From NCBI GenBank assembly GCA_029706075.1, contig JAINUG010000192.1, positions 242,501-306,500 on the forward strand: a DNA stretch of 64,000 bases, written 5' to 3'. The notes under the pieces were generated by a model. The model was not told where the DNA came from. It saw only the letters and a program-made list of their open reading frames with translations, and made no database searches. The position numbers were made by a program, and so were the translations under genes. This DNA comes from Aldrovandia affinis. Taxonomy: Eukaryota > Chordata > Actinopteri > Notacanthiformes > Halosauridae. Shown piece by piece: positions 1 through 64,000 of this stretch (position 1 is the first letter of the stretch; each line of letters opens with the position of its first letter).

Positions 1-285
1 TCCCGATCGGGGGGCATTTGGCTGTCTGCCTCAGGGGGAGGGGGAGGGAGAGCTGGCACGAGCTTGGAGAGGAGCGGTAGAGCGATCTTGTAAACGTGGT
101 TGGGTGAGTTCCATCTCGGAGGAGGCGAACATTGCCTCGAGGTATTAGCGTGTCCCTTGGAGGCGGGCGGCAAGTCTGTAGGGGAGGTTAAATCGAAAAA
201 AATAAATAGAAGGTATAATTGGCTCCCAAATTGGGAGAAAAACGGGGGTGAAGTCAGAAACAAAAATGTAGGAAAAAAAAAAAGT
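1..285 (+). mobile_element. tRNA-type SINE, 3' part, family A
   Basis: Shares ggctgtctgcctcaggggga...gagctggcacgag and the tail aattggctcccaaattggga gaaaa with the inverse of 36940-37240. The tRNA-like head is cut by the window edge or absent. Confidence 0.65.
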
Positions 286-1263
286 TTCAAACAGTGGTTT
301 GGGAGGAAAAGAAAAATCCAAGGGCCACAGTTGGAGATCTACAAAACTTGGTTGCATTTTAGGGACACAAAGTCTCCAAATCTACCCTCAGAAACCACCT
401 CCGATATGTTCACCAATCTCATCAAACACTATTGAATACACCTCCGTGGTATTATCCTTGCGAGGGGAGGGTGCGTGATTGTTGCAAATTACTTGTCTCT
501 GAGCAAATGCATTAATATAAAAGAATATTATTTTCAAATTTTTTGAGTGTACAATATAGCTCCATTTCCTGTACTATTTTTTTTTTTACAGCCTTCTTTG
601 CTCGTCTTTATCAAGGGTGTGAATTATTTTGGAGGGTACTGTATAATATGGAGCTCAGTTTCAGAGTGACAAATGAGGAAAAGTGCACAGAGACGTGGCT
701 GACAAACCAATTATGAGTAGAGGAGAGAGATTATACACAGCTTTTGTTCCGATTAATGGGTTTTTATTTTTGGGAGTTGAGGAACAAAATCTCATTGTTG
801 AACATGAAATATGCTCAATGAGGTTTTTTTTAAGATTCTTTGATCTCCCAAAAAGAAAAAAACACACACAAATGTTACGGAATTCAGGATGAAAGTTATG
901 TGCCCGTAGAACATGGAGATGAAGCAGTTGATAAACTCTATCCGATTGGCTCAGGCCCTCCCGGTTTCCAGTCCCCGCCACCTTTCATTCGAAGAAAGTG
1001 AAAAATGTGTTCTGCCAAAAGATCAGGCCCCTCCCTGCAGATTACATCATTTTTGACCTATTAGAGAGGCCACAGAGCAACCAGCCTGTCATCAGCACCT
1101 GGTGATCGAAGACTGTGGAGGGAGGTCAAGAAAGAGGATGAAGAGGAATTCATACATGACACATACACGACAGTACATTCACGTGCAGTGTCCTGCAATA
1201 CATTACAATTCATTAAAGTGTTTACAGTATATTTAGACACAGTGCAGTAGAATACAGTGCATG

Positions 1264-1810
1264 TACAGTGGGTATAAAAGCATTCACCCCCTTTGGCATT
1301 TTTTACATTTCATTTTCTTATTTCATGGAATCAAAATTGATTTAATTGGGATTTCTTGCCGCTGATCAAATCAAAATACTCTATAATGCCAAATAAAAAC
1401 AACAATTCTAAAGATTTTTCTTCATTAATTACAAATAAAAAACAGACAATAGTTGATTCCATATGTATTCCCCCCCCCTTAACTTTAGGTAGGTCTCTAC
1501 CAGCATGGCACATCTGGACACTGCAATTTGCGCCCATTATTCTTTACAAAATTGCTTTAACTCCATTAGGTTGGATGGGGACCTGTGGTGAACAGCCATT
1601 TTCAAATCTCTCCACAGATTCTCATTGGGATTTAGGTCTGGGCTTTGACTGGGATACTCCAGGACATAGATTTTATTGTTTTTAAACCACTCCAATGTGG
1701 CTTTTGCTGTATGCTTTGGGTCATTGTTCTGCTGGAATATGCATATTCTAGGAGATAAACCACTGCCTTGCAGTTGCTCAGTGAGGACAGCAGAGACTAA
1801 GAACAAAAGT
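1264..1810 (-). mobile_element. Tc1-like fragment with transposase C-terminus
   Basis: Starts with a terminal-repeat-like tacagtgggtataaaagcat. The minus-strand reading 1806-1537 gives QQNNDPKHTAKATLEWFKNN and SPDLNPNENLWRDLKMAV, the C-terminal catalytic part of a Tc1 transposase of a different subfamily from the 29606 copy. The N-terminal two-thirds and the other end are missing. Confidence 0.88.
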
Positions 1811-2913
1811 CATGAAATTCTGTGTTTTGAACAAGTTACCAAAGGACCCCTTGGGTTTCCACCCTGTGCTTCGCTTGTCCACTGGAGCACACTGTGGACC
1901 TTACATCTTAGCGTCCCCACTGTAGAGATGTATAGGATCCTGTCAACCTCATTGTCTAAGATTTTCCATGGGAACAGAAACCCTCCAACCTGGTAGTCCA
2001 GTTTAACCATCTGGCAAATGCCATGTCTGTTTCTATGAATCTTGTTCTTGTTCTATCAGTCTGCATGTCAGGCAGTTCTAAATGAAAAGCCACTTCTCCA
2101 TTTGTGTTTTTTTAAAGTATTTCACATACCGCATGTCTGATCTGAGACATACAGTAATATCACATATTCATTACAGTTATTTTGGCCCAGGAGCCATTCA
2201 TGTGCTCCAGATAAAATGCTAAATCAGTGCAAACCCTCCGGACGAGCACTTGCGACTGACTCTGGTAGGAACGCATATTTTAATAGAAATGCAAAAATAG
2301 CCCACCATTGTGTGAATTGTGAAAAAGGAAGATATGAAGATGAGAAAAGGAGTTATATCAAGCTTTATAAAAGCTTCCATGCCCCAAAACAAGAATGGAT
2401 TTCATAATTCATAATAATAATAATAATAATACATTTTATTTGTTATGCGCCTTTCAAGAAACCCAAGTTCACATCAGATTTATATCATTTATATTGACAT
2501 GAAATTATTCATTTTCTTTAAATAAGTCACCTTCAGTGTGGGCTTCAAATGGCAGCAGTGCAAAGAAATGTGTGAGAGCTTCTCAAGTGGTTGTGGGCTA
2601 CAGTAATGTAGCAAACCTAGATAGTGTTTTTTATCCAGCTTAGTAGGCTCTCAAATGGTTGTGGGGTCAAATACTTGGATACTGGGGAGGCTACACCTTT
2701 TGTCACTTATTCTAATATATTTCTAAATGCGCTGCAGCTCAACAGGGAATATTCAGGTGATTTGATTTGCGAGCCACATTCTTAAGTACAGGACTCAACT
2801 CAGCTGCTCGTAAACCGCCTGTCGCTGCATTAATATGCGGTGTCATCTTCACACTTCGCTACGTAGTGCTAGACCTTGAGTCTTAGACCTTGAGTCTCAG
2901 TTCTGGAAGTCTC

Positions 2914-4338
2914 AGGATCAGATTTACTATAGGATTGCAGCCTCTTTTCCAACGCAAAAAGCAGTCGCTACAAGGTCGCAGTATCTATTTTTGTCGGATT
3001 TACTGCCAACTATTGCGTACTGTTACGTGCTAGTAGTATTACAGTCGCAATGGGTCAAAACACTATGAGGATGTCATTTTTGGGGGTTACTCTGTGACTT
3101 TCCTTTAGATGCATAGTTCAATCTGTTCACGAATATGTATACCTGGGGTGAACGCACTAAAACAAGGTGGAGATTTTATAAATTAGGCCGATTAAGTGTT
3201 CCGTCCGATTTACTAAAGCATGCCTTAATTGCGACTCTCCTCTTTGCGTGAGAATTTTAAAAACTGTTCAAAGCGGGCAGTATTTTTGCTGCTGATATAG
3301 CCTAGGCATTTCAAAATCCAATTTTTTTATTGAGCTCTCCATGGTGGTATGCACTGTCCCAGCGATGCAAAACATCCATCCATCCATCCATCCATCCATT
3401 ATCTAAATTCCTGGTCAAATAATCCGGGCGAGAGGCTCAACATCGCCAATCCATTGCAGGGCACACACACCATTCACTCACACACTCATTACGGGCAATT
3501 TAGACTCTCCAATTAGCCTAAATGTCTTTGGACTGTTACCCGGAGGAAACCCACGCGGACACGGGGAGAACATGCAAACTCCGCACAGAAAGGCCCCCGG
3601 CCTGATTCGAACCCGAGACCTTCTTTTATTTTCCAGCAAAACAAATAACTGTGCAAATACCAACTACAGCTTTACAGAATAACTGTATCTACAGACACCT
3701 ACAGATAGCATGCATATTGTGAATGCATAGAATGAATTGTGAATACAGTTTTACCTTCAGAAGCTCTGTGGCCTTGTCCGATCACAATTTCTGCCATGTC
3801 TATTCATTTCGCCCCCTGTTGTTCGATTGGTGTTAATATTCTTTCCTCGGTTGGACCACCGCATGTGTCCTTTTCACACATTATGCTGTAGGTAACTTTT
3901 TCTTTTGGTTGCCACCAACGTCGTGCCATCTTTTCTTTACATTATCTAACTGTTCGTTTGGTTATGCCTAATTACTATTCTTTTTTTGTGATGTCACTTT
4001 TGTGACCTTTTGTGCCTCATTGACGCTCTTCCCTGATCTATACTTTTATGTTTTCCCTTTTCTCGTGGTTCCCTCGCTACTTGTGCTCCCGTATCAATTT
4101 CTTGGTACATTGTGATCTGGACGTGTAAGAATGCCATTTTTTTCACCCCTTTTTTATGGATGTCTCCTACCACAAAATTGTGAATGACGGTGTTTAATTT
4201 GTTTGATTGCATAGTTAGAACCAGTAAACTGGTCATTAATGTGTTTTTAAAGTGTATCTGTGACTGCAAAAATAGCTGCAACATAGCGACTGTTGTTGCA
4301 CTGCAACTAGCCTATTTCCTTAGTAAATATGGCCCTCA
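2914..4338. mobile_element. candidate DNA transposon (1.4 kb) with inverted ends
   Basis: The left end, with atcagatttacta then gcagtcgctacaaggtcgca and gtatctatttttg, is matched in inverse at the right end (ccatatttactaa, cagtcgctatgttgcagcta, tttttg). It has no readable transposase and is interrupted by a SINE body at 3371-3620. Borders and superfamily are uncertain. Confidence 0.42.
3371..3625 (-). mobile_element. SINE family B, head truncated
   Basis: Same body as 14970-15326 (ggcaatttagactctccaat, ggaggaaacccacgc, acatgcaaactccgcacaga). The end is an (ATCC)n tract at 3371-3400. The tRNA head is cut at about 3625. Confidence 0.85.
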
Positions 4339-4773
4339 GTGCTTGCAGTTGCAATCTTGGAGTCTCACTGATTGGAGCTTTGGTGGTGGGAGTCTCAGAT
4401 CCTGAGTCTCACCGAAACTCCTTCAGCAGTGATAGCCATGAGGGCAAAAGTACGGAGCGTTTTCCTTTTACAAACTACATGTTTCTTTAGTCTCAAAGCG
4501 ATAGCACCTTAGCGCCAATAAAACTGTTAGCTCAGCAACTAACACAATGTATTGCTCAATAACAATCATAGTAATGTGCGCCAACTATCACTGCAGAAGC
4601 AAATTGTATACAATTATAAATTGTGTAGGTGTTCACTGGACTGCTGTTACAATGTCAATGCCCCCACAGTTAATGATATTACTATTAAAAGAATTAAGTT
4701 TTGTGAATGGATTTGTTCTCTCTCAGGTGTTGTGGGTTGAGTAATGCATTCCAATCGTCATTTCTTTTTCCAG

Positions 4774-58249
<53,476 letters not shown>

Positions 58250-58917
58250 CCTCATAATCCCCACTCCAGAACAGGGCAGGCCAGGCCTGGAACACAACAC
58301 AACACAACACAACACACTGCACCACAACACAACACACCACACCACACCGCCCGCCCCCATCGGATGCAAGTGGGAGTACTTTCCTCGTGTGGTTTTGGGG
58401 GAAATCATTTTTTATTTATATTGTATTCTAAATTATTTTAAGATATTACACCCACCTCCTTAAAAACTGGAAGCATTCACTTTAAAAAAGTGTAGCGTGA
58501 CGGAGGCCTTCGGGGGCACTGACCGCGCGCTTGGGATCTTTTTTCTGTTCGTTTGTTTGTGTGTTTTAGGGAACACCTGCTAAGCCCTCCCACTCACTAT
58601 GGACTGCTTTTGACAGCCAATCAAGTGTGCAAAACCAACATTACCACTTATTTTACACAAAGACTGGATGTCAAAGAAGATTTTTATATAATGGTATATA
58701 TTTTATCAGGAGAGAAGATGACGAAGGGGTTTGCCTGACAGTAGCTTTTATCTCCAAGTTAGGAAATGGGAAAAAAAAGAAAAAAACTATATTGAGAGGA
58801 TTTTTGAGAATCATTGAACTCTGCCTTAAATAGAACTGTACAGAGATAGCACTGAAATGGAAGATATAATGATACATATGATCATAGAGATATATAAATA
58901 TAAATATGTCAAGAATA

Positions 58918-58925
58918 TGTAAATA
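58918..58925 (+). promoter_or_regulatory. Pumilio-type recognition element in 3' UTR
   Basis: The octamer tgtaaata matches the canonical PUM consensus UGUANAUA, about 670 bases after the stop in an AU-rich stretch. A single octamer can occur by chance. Confidence 0.3.
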
Positions 58926-61322
58926 CAATCATCTCAAAATATACCTAGATGGGCTAAAGGTAGCCCTGAGACATTACACAAGGTAGATGAGTTGTATAGC
59001 AAAGGATCCATCTTTCCCTAGTGTCTCAACTGTGATTGAAATTCAGGTCGGTGTGGATTCGTTTTACGGGACTCAAATGACGCATATTTACTTGTCCTTG
59101 AATGCTGAAGGTTTTTTTTTCTGTGTTACAGGAGATCCACTCTCCGTCATTTTGTATTTTGCCAACCCGGCCACTGTGTCGCGTTTAGTCTCGCATGGGT
59201 AGAATGAAGTGGAGGATCATGGGATATGTGTGGGGCCGAGTGCCTTACCATGTGGAACAAGCTCCGTGATGGAGTTTGAATTTTGGCAGCAGGCTGAAAA
59301 CTGACATGCAATCATTCGCTGGCTGCTAGTAGCGCATTCGTTGAGATACCTTGGTGCGGTCATGAACGCCGCTTTTTCCTTTTTTCCCGGTGCGCCATAA
59401 TAAGCGCGGTCTCAAGCCACGCGTCCGTCTGTGTTTGTCCAGTCGATATTGACCACCTCTTTTAGATCAGAATGCACCAAAAATGGTTTGGGGATGGATC
59501 CTGTTTGCTTGGCTTATTTCACTAACAGCAGCAGGAGAATGAATCAAGGAATGTAGGTCAAATCCGGGGGTGGATGTTCCACGTCTTTTCTGAGTGAGGA
59601 CACAGTAACACGTCACAGAGCTCCTGAAATAAGCACGGTTGGGGGTACAGGTAAGTGTCCCGCAGTCCCCTCTGTGCATGAGGGATGGAGGAGGACCTGG
59701 GATTCGCTGCGCCGTAGGGAGAAGCCATGCGCACAGACCACTGACTTATCGCACTCCAGTACAATGCTGTGAGAGTGCTGGAGCTCCCCCTCCTGGCCAC
59801 ATCTCAGTAGTGCAGCATAGTAGGCTAATTGGAAATCCATTACCAGAAAACCTTTCAATGACAAGCCAGTTTGCAGGAGAATAGTGAGAAGGTATGAATG
59901 GTGCGTGATTATCCACCCTCAATCCACAGCGCAAAACGTTTGCGTCTGGTCGTATGGCATAAGGTTATGATGTCACAATGTTATGAGAGCTTGTGTGTTT
60001 GGTAGTAGATCCCCTTTGTGAGTGCTGGGTGAATTCACAAGCCAGGAACAGGTGCAATCTGTCAAATGCTCAGTAGCAAAGTGGAAAAGAGAATCCAAAT
60101 TTTCTGAAACACATCGGGCAAATTAGTTTGCCACTTATTGCAAACCAGCTAATTATTTGTGACAGCGCGTGAAGGAGCATTTACTGCTGGAGTGAACACA
60201 ATTTCCATACGTTTTGACAGTCTTTGTGAGCAACTTTGCTGAACGCGTTCATGTAGATGCATGGATATGAAATATTTATACAGCTCAAAGGTGCACCTTT
60301 TTTTTGACACCTTTACCTCTCAAATTACTACTCAGAACTTGATTTAATGAAAAATGAAGCGATCTCCACAATTGGTTATATTCATATGTTGATATAGCCC
60401 ACTGTGACCAATTAATGTTTAAACGATCTTGACTGCAGAAAAAAAGTCTTTTCTATTTCCATCCCTCCAGTAAGCCTCCTAGTATCCCCTCATCTGATGA
60501 ATAATTGGAAGATTAATTTCACTGTGCCTTTCTGGCGGCTCATTGTACACGAAGACACAGTTTTGAAAATGACATGGTTATTTTCGATAGACAGAAATAA
60601 CCATGTCTCCCACTGTACCAGTAAGCACATAGGTGATTTTCTTGATTACGCCAAGAGCAGCACACAGTGAGATCCTCGCAAAAGGGTCTGCGAATCTCAA
60701 CCAAAATCTCAAACTTGGCCGATACCCCATTAAGACAATTTGTAAATCTCTCTTGAGCAACGAGCGGGGAGACCGGGATAATGGTGGAGCACAAACACCA
60801 GCGGAGGCTCATTGGGAGCCAGTAGTCCATGCCGTGCTGGAGAAGGCAGAGAGTGACAAGGCTTTTTCTGTGGCGCACATAAACGCTGTGCAACTCGATG
60901 CACTGAAATGCCCATCCAGCTTCGAACCATGCTTCAGTAGCGTAGTGCACGTTTGTGACTTATTTCTCCCACAAGTCCTGTGTATGGAAAAGATGGAGAT
61001 TACCATCTTCTTGTGTTCTGCATTGCACAGTTCTCAGCTGGCTATTGAATCTGTTTTCGGTCGGCTCTAAGTAATTTTATATCAAATGAATATATAGTGA
61101 ATCTGTGAAAGACGGCACGCTCATGAACCCCATTCAGTTCAATATGACTGTATTAGCTGTGTATTTACCCTGTACAGGTGTGTCTATAAATACAATTACA
61201 TGTATTATTGATAGTCACAAAGACTGTAAGTGAGCAATTATTTTTATGAAATGCAACACAATGGATATATTAACTTTTGCAGAAATCTTGTTTACTGTAT
61301 GATATTCTAAAAAATACTGTTA

Positions 61323-61328
61323 AATAAA
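61323..61328 (+). terminator. candidate poly(A) signal aataaa
   Basis: Canonical aataaa followed within 60 bases by GT- and T-rich sequence (gcattgtttttcatttatttctg). It is a plausible end of a long MAGI2 transcript. Other, earlier sites are possible. Confidence 0.35.
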
Positions 61329-62240
61329 ACATTGATGCAGTGTATAGTATTCATTTTAGACGCATTGTTTTTCATTTATTTCTGTCCTCTGCATTGGAAA
61401 CTACACAGGACCTGAATGATAAAATGAAAATTGGGACTGCTCAAAGGTGACGAAGCGAATGGAACAGTTCAGAGATGAGGTTTATAGGTGGACAGGAGAG
61501 TGACTTTAGTCAGTGGTTTTACAAGGGGAAACTGGGATGAAGTTAATGTATATATATTTGTATATATTTTTATCCTGTTAAGAGACTATAAACACTATAA
61601 ACTCATGATGGTGGCAGGAAAAATGTTCTAAGTGGGCCAATGCCCTGGTGTACATTAGTGTTTCAATCAAGTAGCTGAGAACATGTCAGTATATGAATTT
61701 ACTGAGTGTCCAAGAGCGCCCCCTTGTGACTGCTGTTGGATGCCGAAGAAGAAATGACGATCAAAATTGTTCTTGAAGTTGAAATATTTTTTTCCATTTT
61801 TTTCAGAGAAAAAAAGGTTAAATATATATTTTTCTATATATTAGAAATGGTCTTACTTAAAGATTTTAAGAAACATTTTCAGAGCATATGTAGTTTAATG
61901 CCTGGGTCTTAGCAGACCTCTCCACCTAGGCAGTTGTTCCCTAACTTAAATTACTCAAAAGTGCAATGTGATCATGCTAATATGACATTACATTTCTGCA
62001 CCTTACAAACAAAATCAATTGGGAGCACGCGCAAACATATATTCCATTGTGTTGGGAAAATAATATTGTTTCTATTGTTTATATGGCTGAAACGTACAGC
62101 CATGTGTCATTAGGGGCCCCTGGAGCAGAGCGCAGGACGAAGCCACACCCCGAGTAGAGTAGGCCAGCCCCACTAAAGGAGGGGAAATCGCCCAAACCAG
62201 TAAGCCAGTGAAATTGTACCCATGATCCAGTGGGTTAAGC

Positions 62241-62444
62241 CAGGGGTGTCCAATCTTATCCGAGAAGGGCCGGTGTGGGTGCAGGCTTTTGTTCTAGCCC
62301 AGCACTAAAACACCTGATTCAACTAATTCACCAATCATGGTCTACAATCAAGACCTAGATTAGTTTAATCAGTTGTTTAGTGCTGGGCTAGAACAAAAGC
62401 CTGCACCCACACTGGCCCTTCTCGGATAAGATTGGACACCCCTG
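62241..62444. mobile_element. hAT-type MITE with 8-bp target duplication
   Basis: Same family as 8258-8434, with near-perfect inverted arms (caggggtgtccaatcttatc...). Flanked by exact ggttaagc at 62233-62240 and 62445-62452. The longer loop between the arms suggests the first copy has an internal deletion. Confidence 0.92.
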
Positions 62445-63451
62445 GGTTAAGCACTTCTTAGACCAAGTGTTTTCAAACTAGGTCCTGGGGTACCCCCATG
62501 TGTTCTGCTTTTCTTACAGCCAATGATCTCTCAATCAATGTTGTCAAAGGAAAACATGTGCTCAAATTCTATCATTTTGTTCTTCAGCTTCTTTTAATAG
62601 AATGCAGGTGTTGCTCATTTCCATTTGTTTCGTTTTTTTAAATCTACAAACGCTTTGGTTTCAGTGAACAGGTGTCCACACTCTCAGCAGTTAGCACCCA
62701 ACTGATTTCACTTGTTAGTCTATAATTGAACCAATTAAAATGTAACATCTTCCTAAAGTAATGATTTGCACATTGCAGAAAATGAAAGCATTAGTTGTGT
62801 GAGACATGAACTGACATGCATTCTTCATGGCATGCACACCATGCTTTTCTGACACAATATAGCATTAGACCTTTAACATGCCTAATTAAGAATAATTAAC
62901 AGCTCGTTACCATTCAGGAGTACCAGTTATGGCTACATGGAAAACCATCCTGCACGTGGTTTGAGTTTGAGAATCCCTTCCTTAGACGATGCACGACTAT
63001 ATACAGCACCTGCATGTCACCCATACAAAGAGATGGTCAGTATTTCTGATGTTATTTGCACCAGTCACATAACTCTTCAAATAGGGGACTGGGCACAGAA
63101 GAGGCAAACAGGTGGGTGAAAGGCCTCTACCATCAAGGACCAGCCTACAAACAAATATCTGTATAAATTCCTCCTTATCCACCTCAGCTGATACATGGTA
63201 AGTGTTTGAAATGCAAAATGCCTGCTGTGCAGGCATGTGCACACATTCGGTGGTGGTTGAGGTGAGCCATGCATCCATCCATCTTTGTTTCTCTTATCAC
63301 ATTCTAAGGCAAAGGTGGTTCACCGTCAGGGCAAAGAGCAGTTGACCAGGATGCATGCCAAACTCGGGCATAGCCAAAATAAAGTTGCCCTAGTTTCCAT
63401 GGACAGGCCGTTCTTGTTTGGGGAGCGACTGGGTGACCAGCATCTGTTGGA

Positions 63452-63715
63452 GTGGCTCAGAGTCGGCTCTCGGTGGACCAGGCAAGCTGCTCCATCTGTT
63501 TGGAGGAATTCTGTGCCCCTCCACAGTGGATGCAGTTGCTGCACAGCTGCATGGAGGACTGGGACAGGGAGGTATACACTGGGCCCTACAGCTGGCCACG
63601 GTGCAGAAAGAGCATCTCCCAGTCTGGTCTGAACAGACACGCCGCACTGGCTGAAACAGAGGAGAGGCTGAGCAGGATGGAGCTTCGGCCTGCTGGGCAG
63701 GAAGCTGAGCTGTGA
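63452..63715 (+). pseudogene. degenerate TRIM-like RING fragment
   Basis: One frame reads SVDQASCSICLEEFCAPP, then a gap where a RING would have its Cys-His core, then CMEDWDREVYTGPYSWPRCR and LAETEERLSRMELRPAG. The CxxC-LEE start and PxC end resemble fish TRIM/finTRIM RING domains, but the central C-x-H-x2-C ligands are deleted, so zinc binding is not expected. No B30.2 domain was found before the window end. Confidence 0.45.
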
Positions 63716-64000
63716 AGCCTGGTGCACCTGCAAACTCAGCACAAGTCCCCCGCGCATTACAGGTGCACAGTGGTGAGCAGCACCATGCCACTGCAGGGGA
63801 GGATGTACCCCCATCCTGGGCAGGGACTGAGAGTTTACAGGAGGAGCACAGGAGCCATGACATAGTCTTAGCTGGAGCAGAGTGGACTGAGAAACGGCAC
63901 CGTGCTTTGAAGTTTCCAACGCATTTCTGTGTGTCAGAGTGACTCTTGGTACTCGACAGAGAGCGCAAAACTTTAGTCAGTGGTTAAATAACCTGAGATA

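Larger units (their letters stand above)
1..4773 (+). other. MAGI2 intron upstream of WW2 (partial)
   Basis: No coding exon of WW1 or GK type was found on reading. It holds a SINE tail (1-285), a Tc1 fragment (1264-1810), an (AAT)n tract (2410-2430), and a probable DNA transposon (2914-4338) interrupted by a SINE body (3371-3620). A possible second Tc1 end lies near 590-645 (tatcaagggtgtgaat...ggagggtactg). Confidence 0.75.
58250..61350 (+). other. probable MAGI2 3' UTR
   Basis: No other coding exon follows the stop. The sequence becomes AT-rich with many short AU-rich motifs. It starts with an (ACAAC)n tract at about 58288-58340, has a Pumilio-type tgtaaata at 58918 and ends plausibly near the aataaa at 61323, which is followed by T-rich sequence. 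The exact end is inferred, not shown. Open frames of 60-145 codons here have no recognisable content. Confidence 0.5.
61351..64000. other. flanking DNA downstream of MAGI2
   Basis: Beyond the candidate poly(A) site I see only a hAT MITE (62241-62444) and the RING-like fragment (63452-63715). Other open frames overlap on both strands and have no recognisable family. Confidence 0.55.

Noticed and set aside
60540-61070. 136- and 145-codon frames on opposite strands
   Set aside because: Mutually overlapping, unrecognised, within the likely 3' UTR.
63326-63968. 197- and 192-codon minus-strand frames
   Set aside because: Opposite strand of the RING-like fragment; no recognisable content.

Overview
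This is vertebrate, almost certainly teleost fish, genomic DNA. One gene fills most of the window: the 3' two-thirds of a MAGI2 (S-SCAM) ortholog on the + strand. Sixteen coding exons were placed by hand from splice sites, phase and similarity to the MAGI2 family. They run from the second WW domain (4774) to the C-terminal stop (58249), and a probable 3' UTR follows. The N-terminal exons (PDZ0, guanylate kinase-like, WW1) lie upstream of the window. Fish origin is suggested by tRNA-derived SINEs, one with a UnaL2-type tail ending in TGTAA repeats, by Tc1 transposons, by hAT-type MITEs and by many minisatellites. A basal teleost such as an eel relative is possible but not shown.

Layout: 1-4773 upstream intron with transposon debris; 4774-6292 WW2; 9243-16118 PDZ1 and PDZ2; 27641-27672 a 32-nt microexon; 32550-39171 linker; 40809-41928 PDZ3; 43929-45355 PDZ4; 45773-47258 Ser/Pro/Gln and DYRQPP-repeat linker; 48036-52516 PDZ5; 57628-58249 C-terminal tail; 58250 to about 61350 probable 3' UTR; 61350-64000 flanking DNA with a hAT MITE and a degenerate TRIM-like RING fragment. 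Introns hold SINEs, a CR1/L2-like LINE remnant, two Tc1 copies, fold-back elements and at least seven tandem arrays.

The exons encode a multi-PDZ membrane scaffold that in vertebrates organises synapses, podocyte junctions and receptor/PTEN complexes. All five PDZ domains keep GFGF carboxylate loops and a histidine at the start of helix B, as in class I PDZ domains. The frame is broken at three places: a 19-bp duplication at the exon 3 donor, one extra base in exon 10 and one missing base in the last exon. With these discounted, the exon lengths sum to exactly 1,106 codons including stop, close to the matching part of mammalian MAGI2. This favours assembly error or recent lesions over an old pseudogene.

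No new multi-gene system is visible. The most unusual features are tandem arrays that include splice donors (exons 2, 3 and 13), a microexon whose skipping would truncate the protein after PDZ2, a GC-AG intron, and a (TG)n tract at the PDZ4 acceptor.
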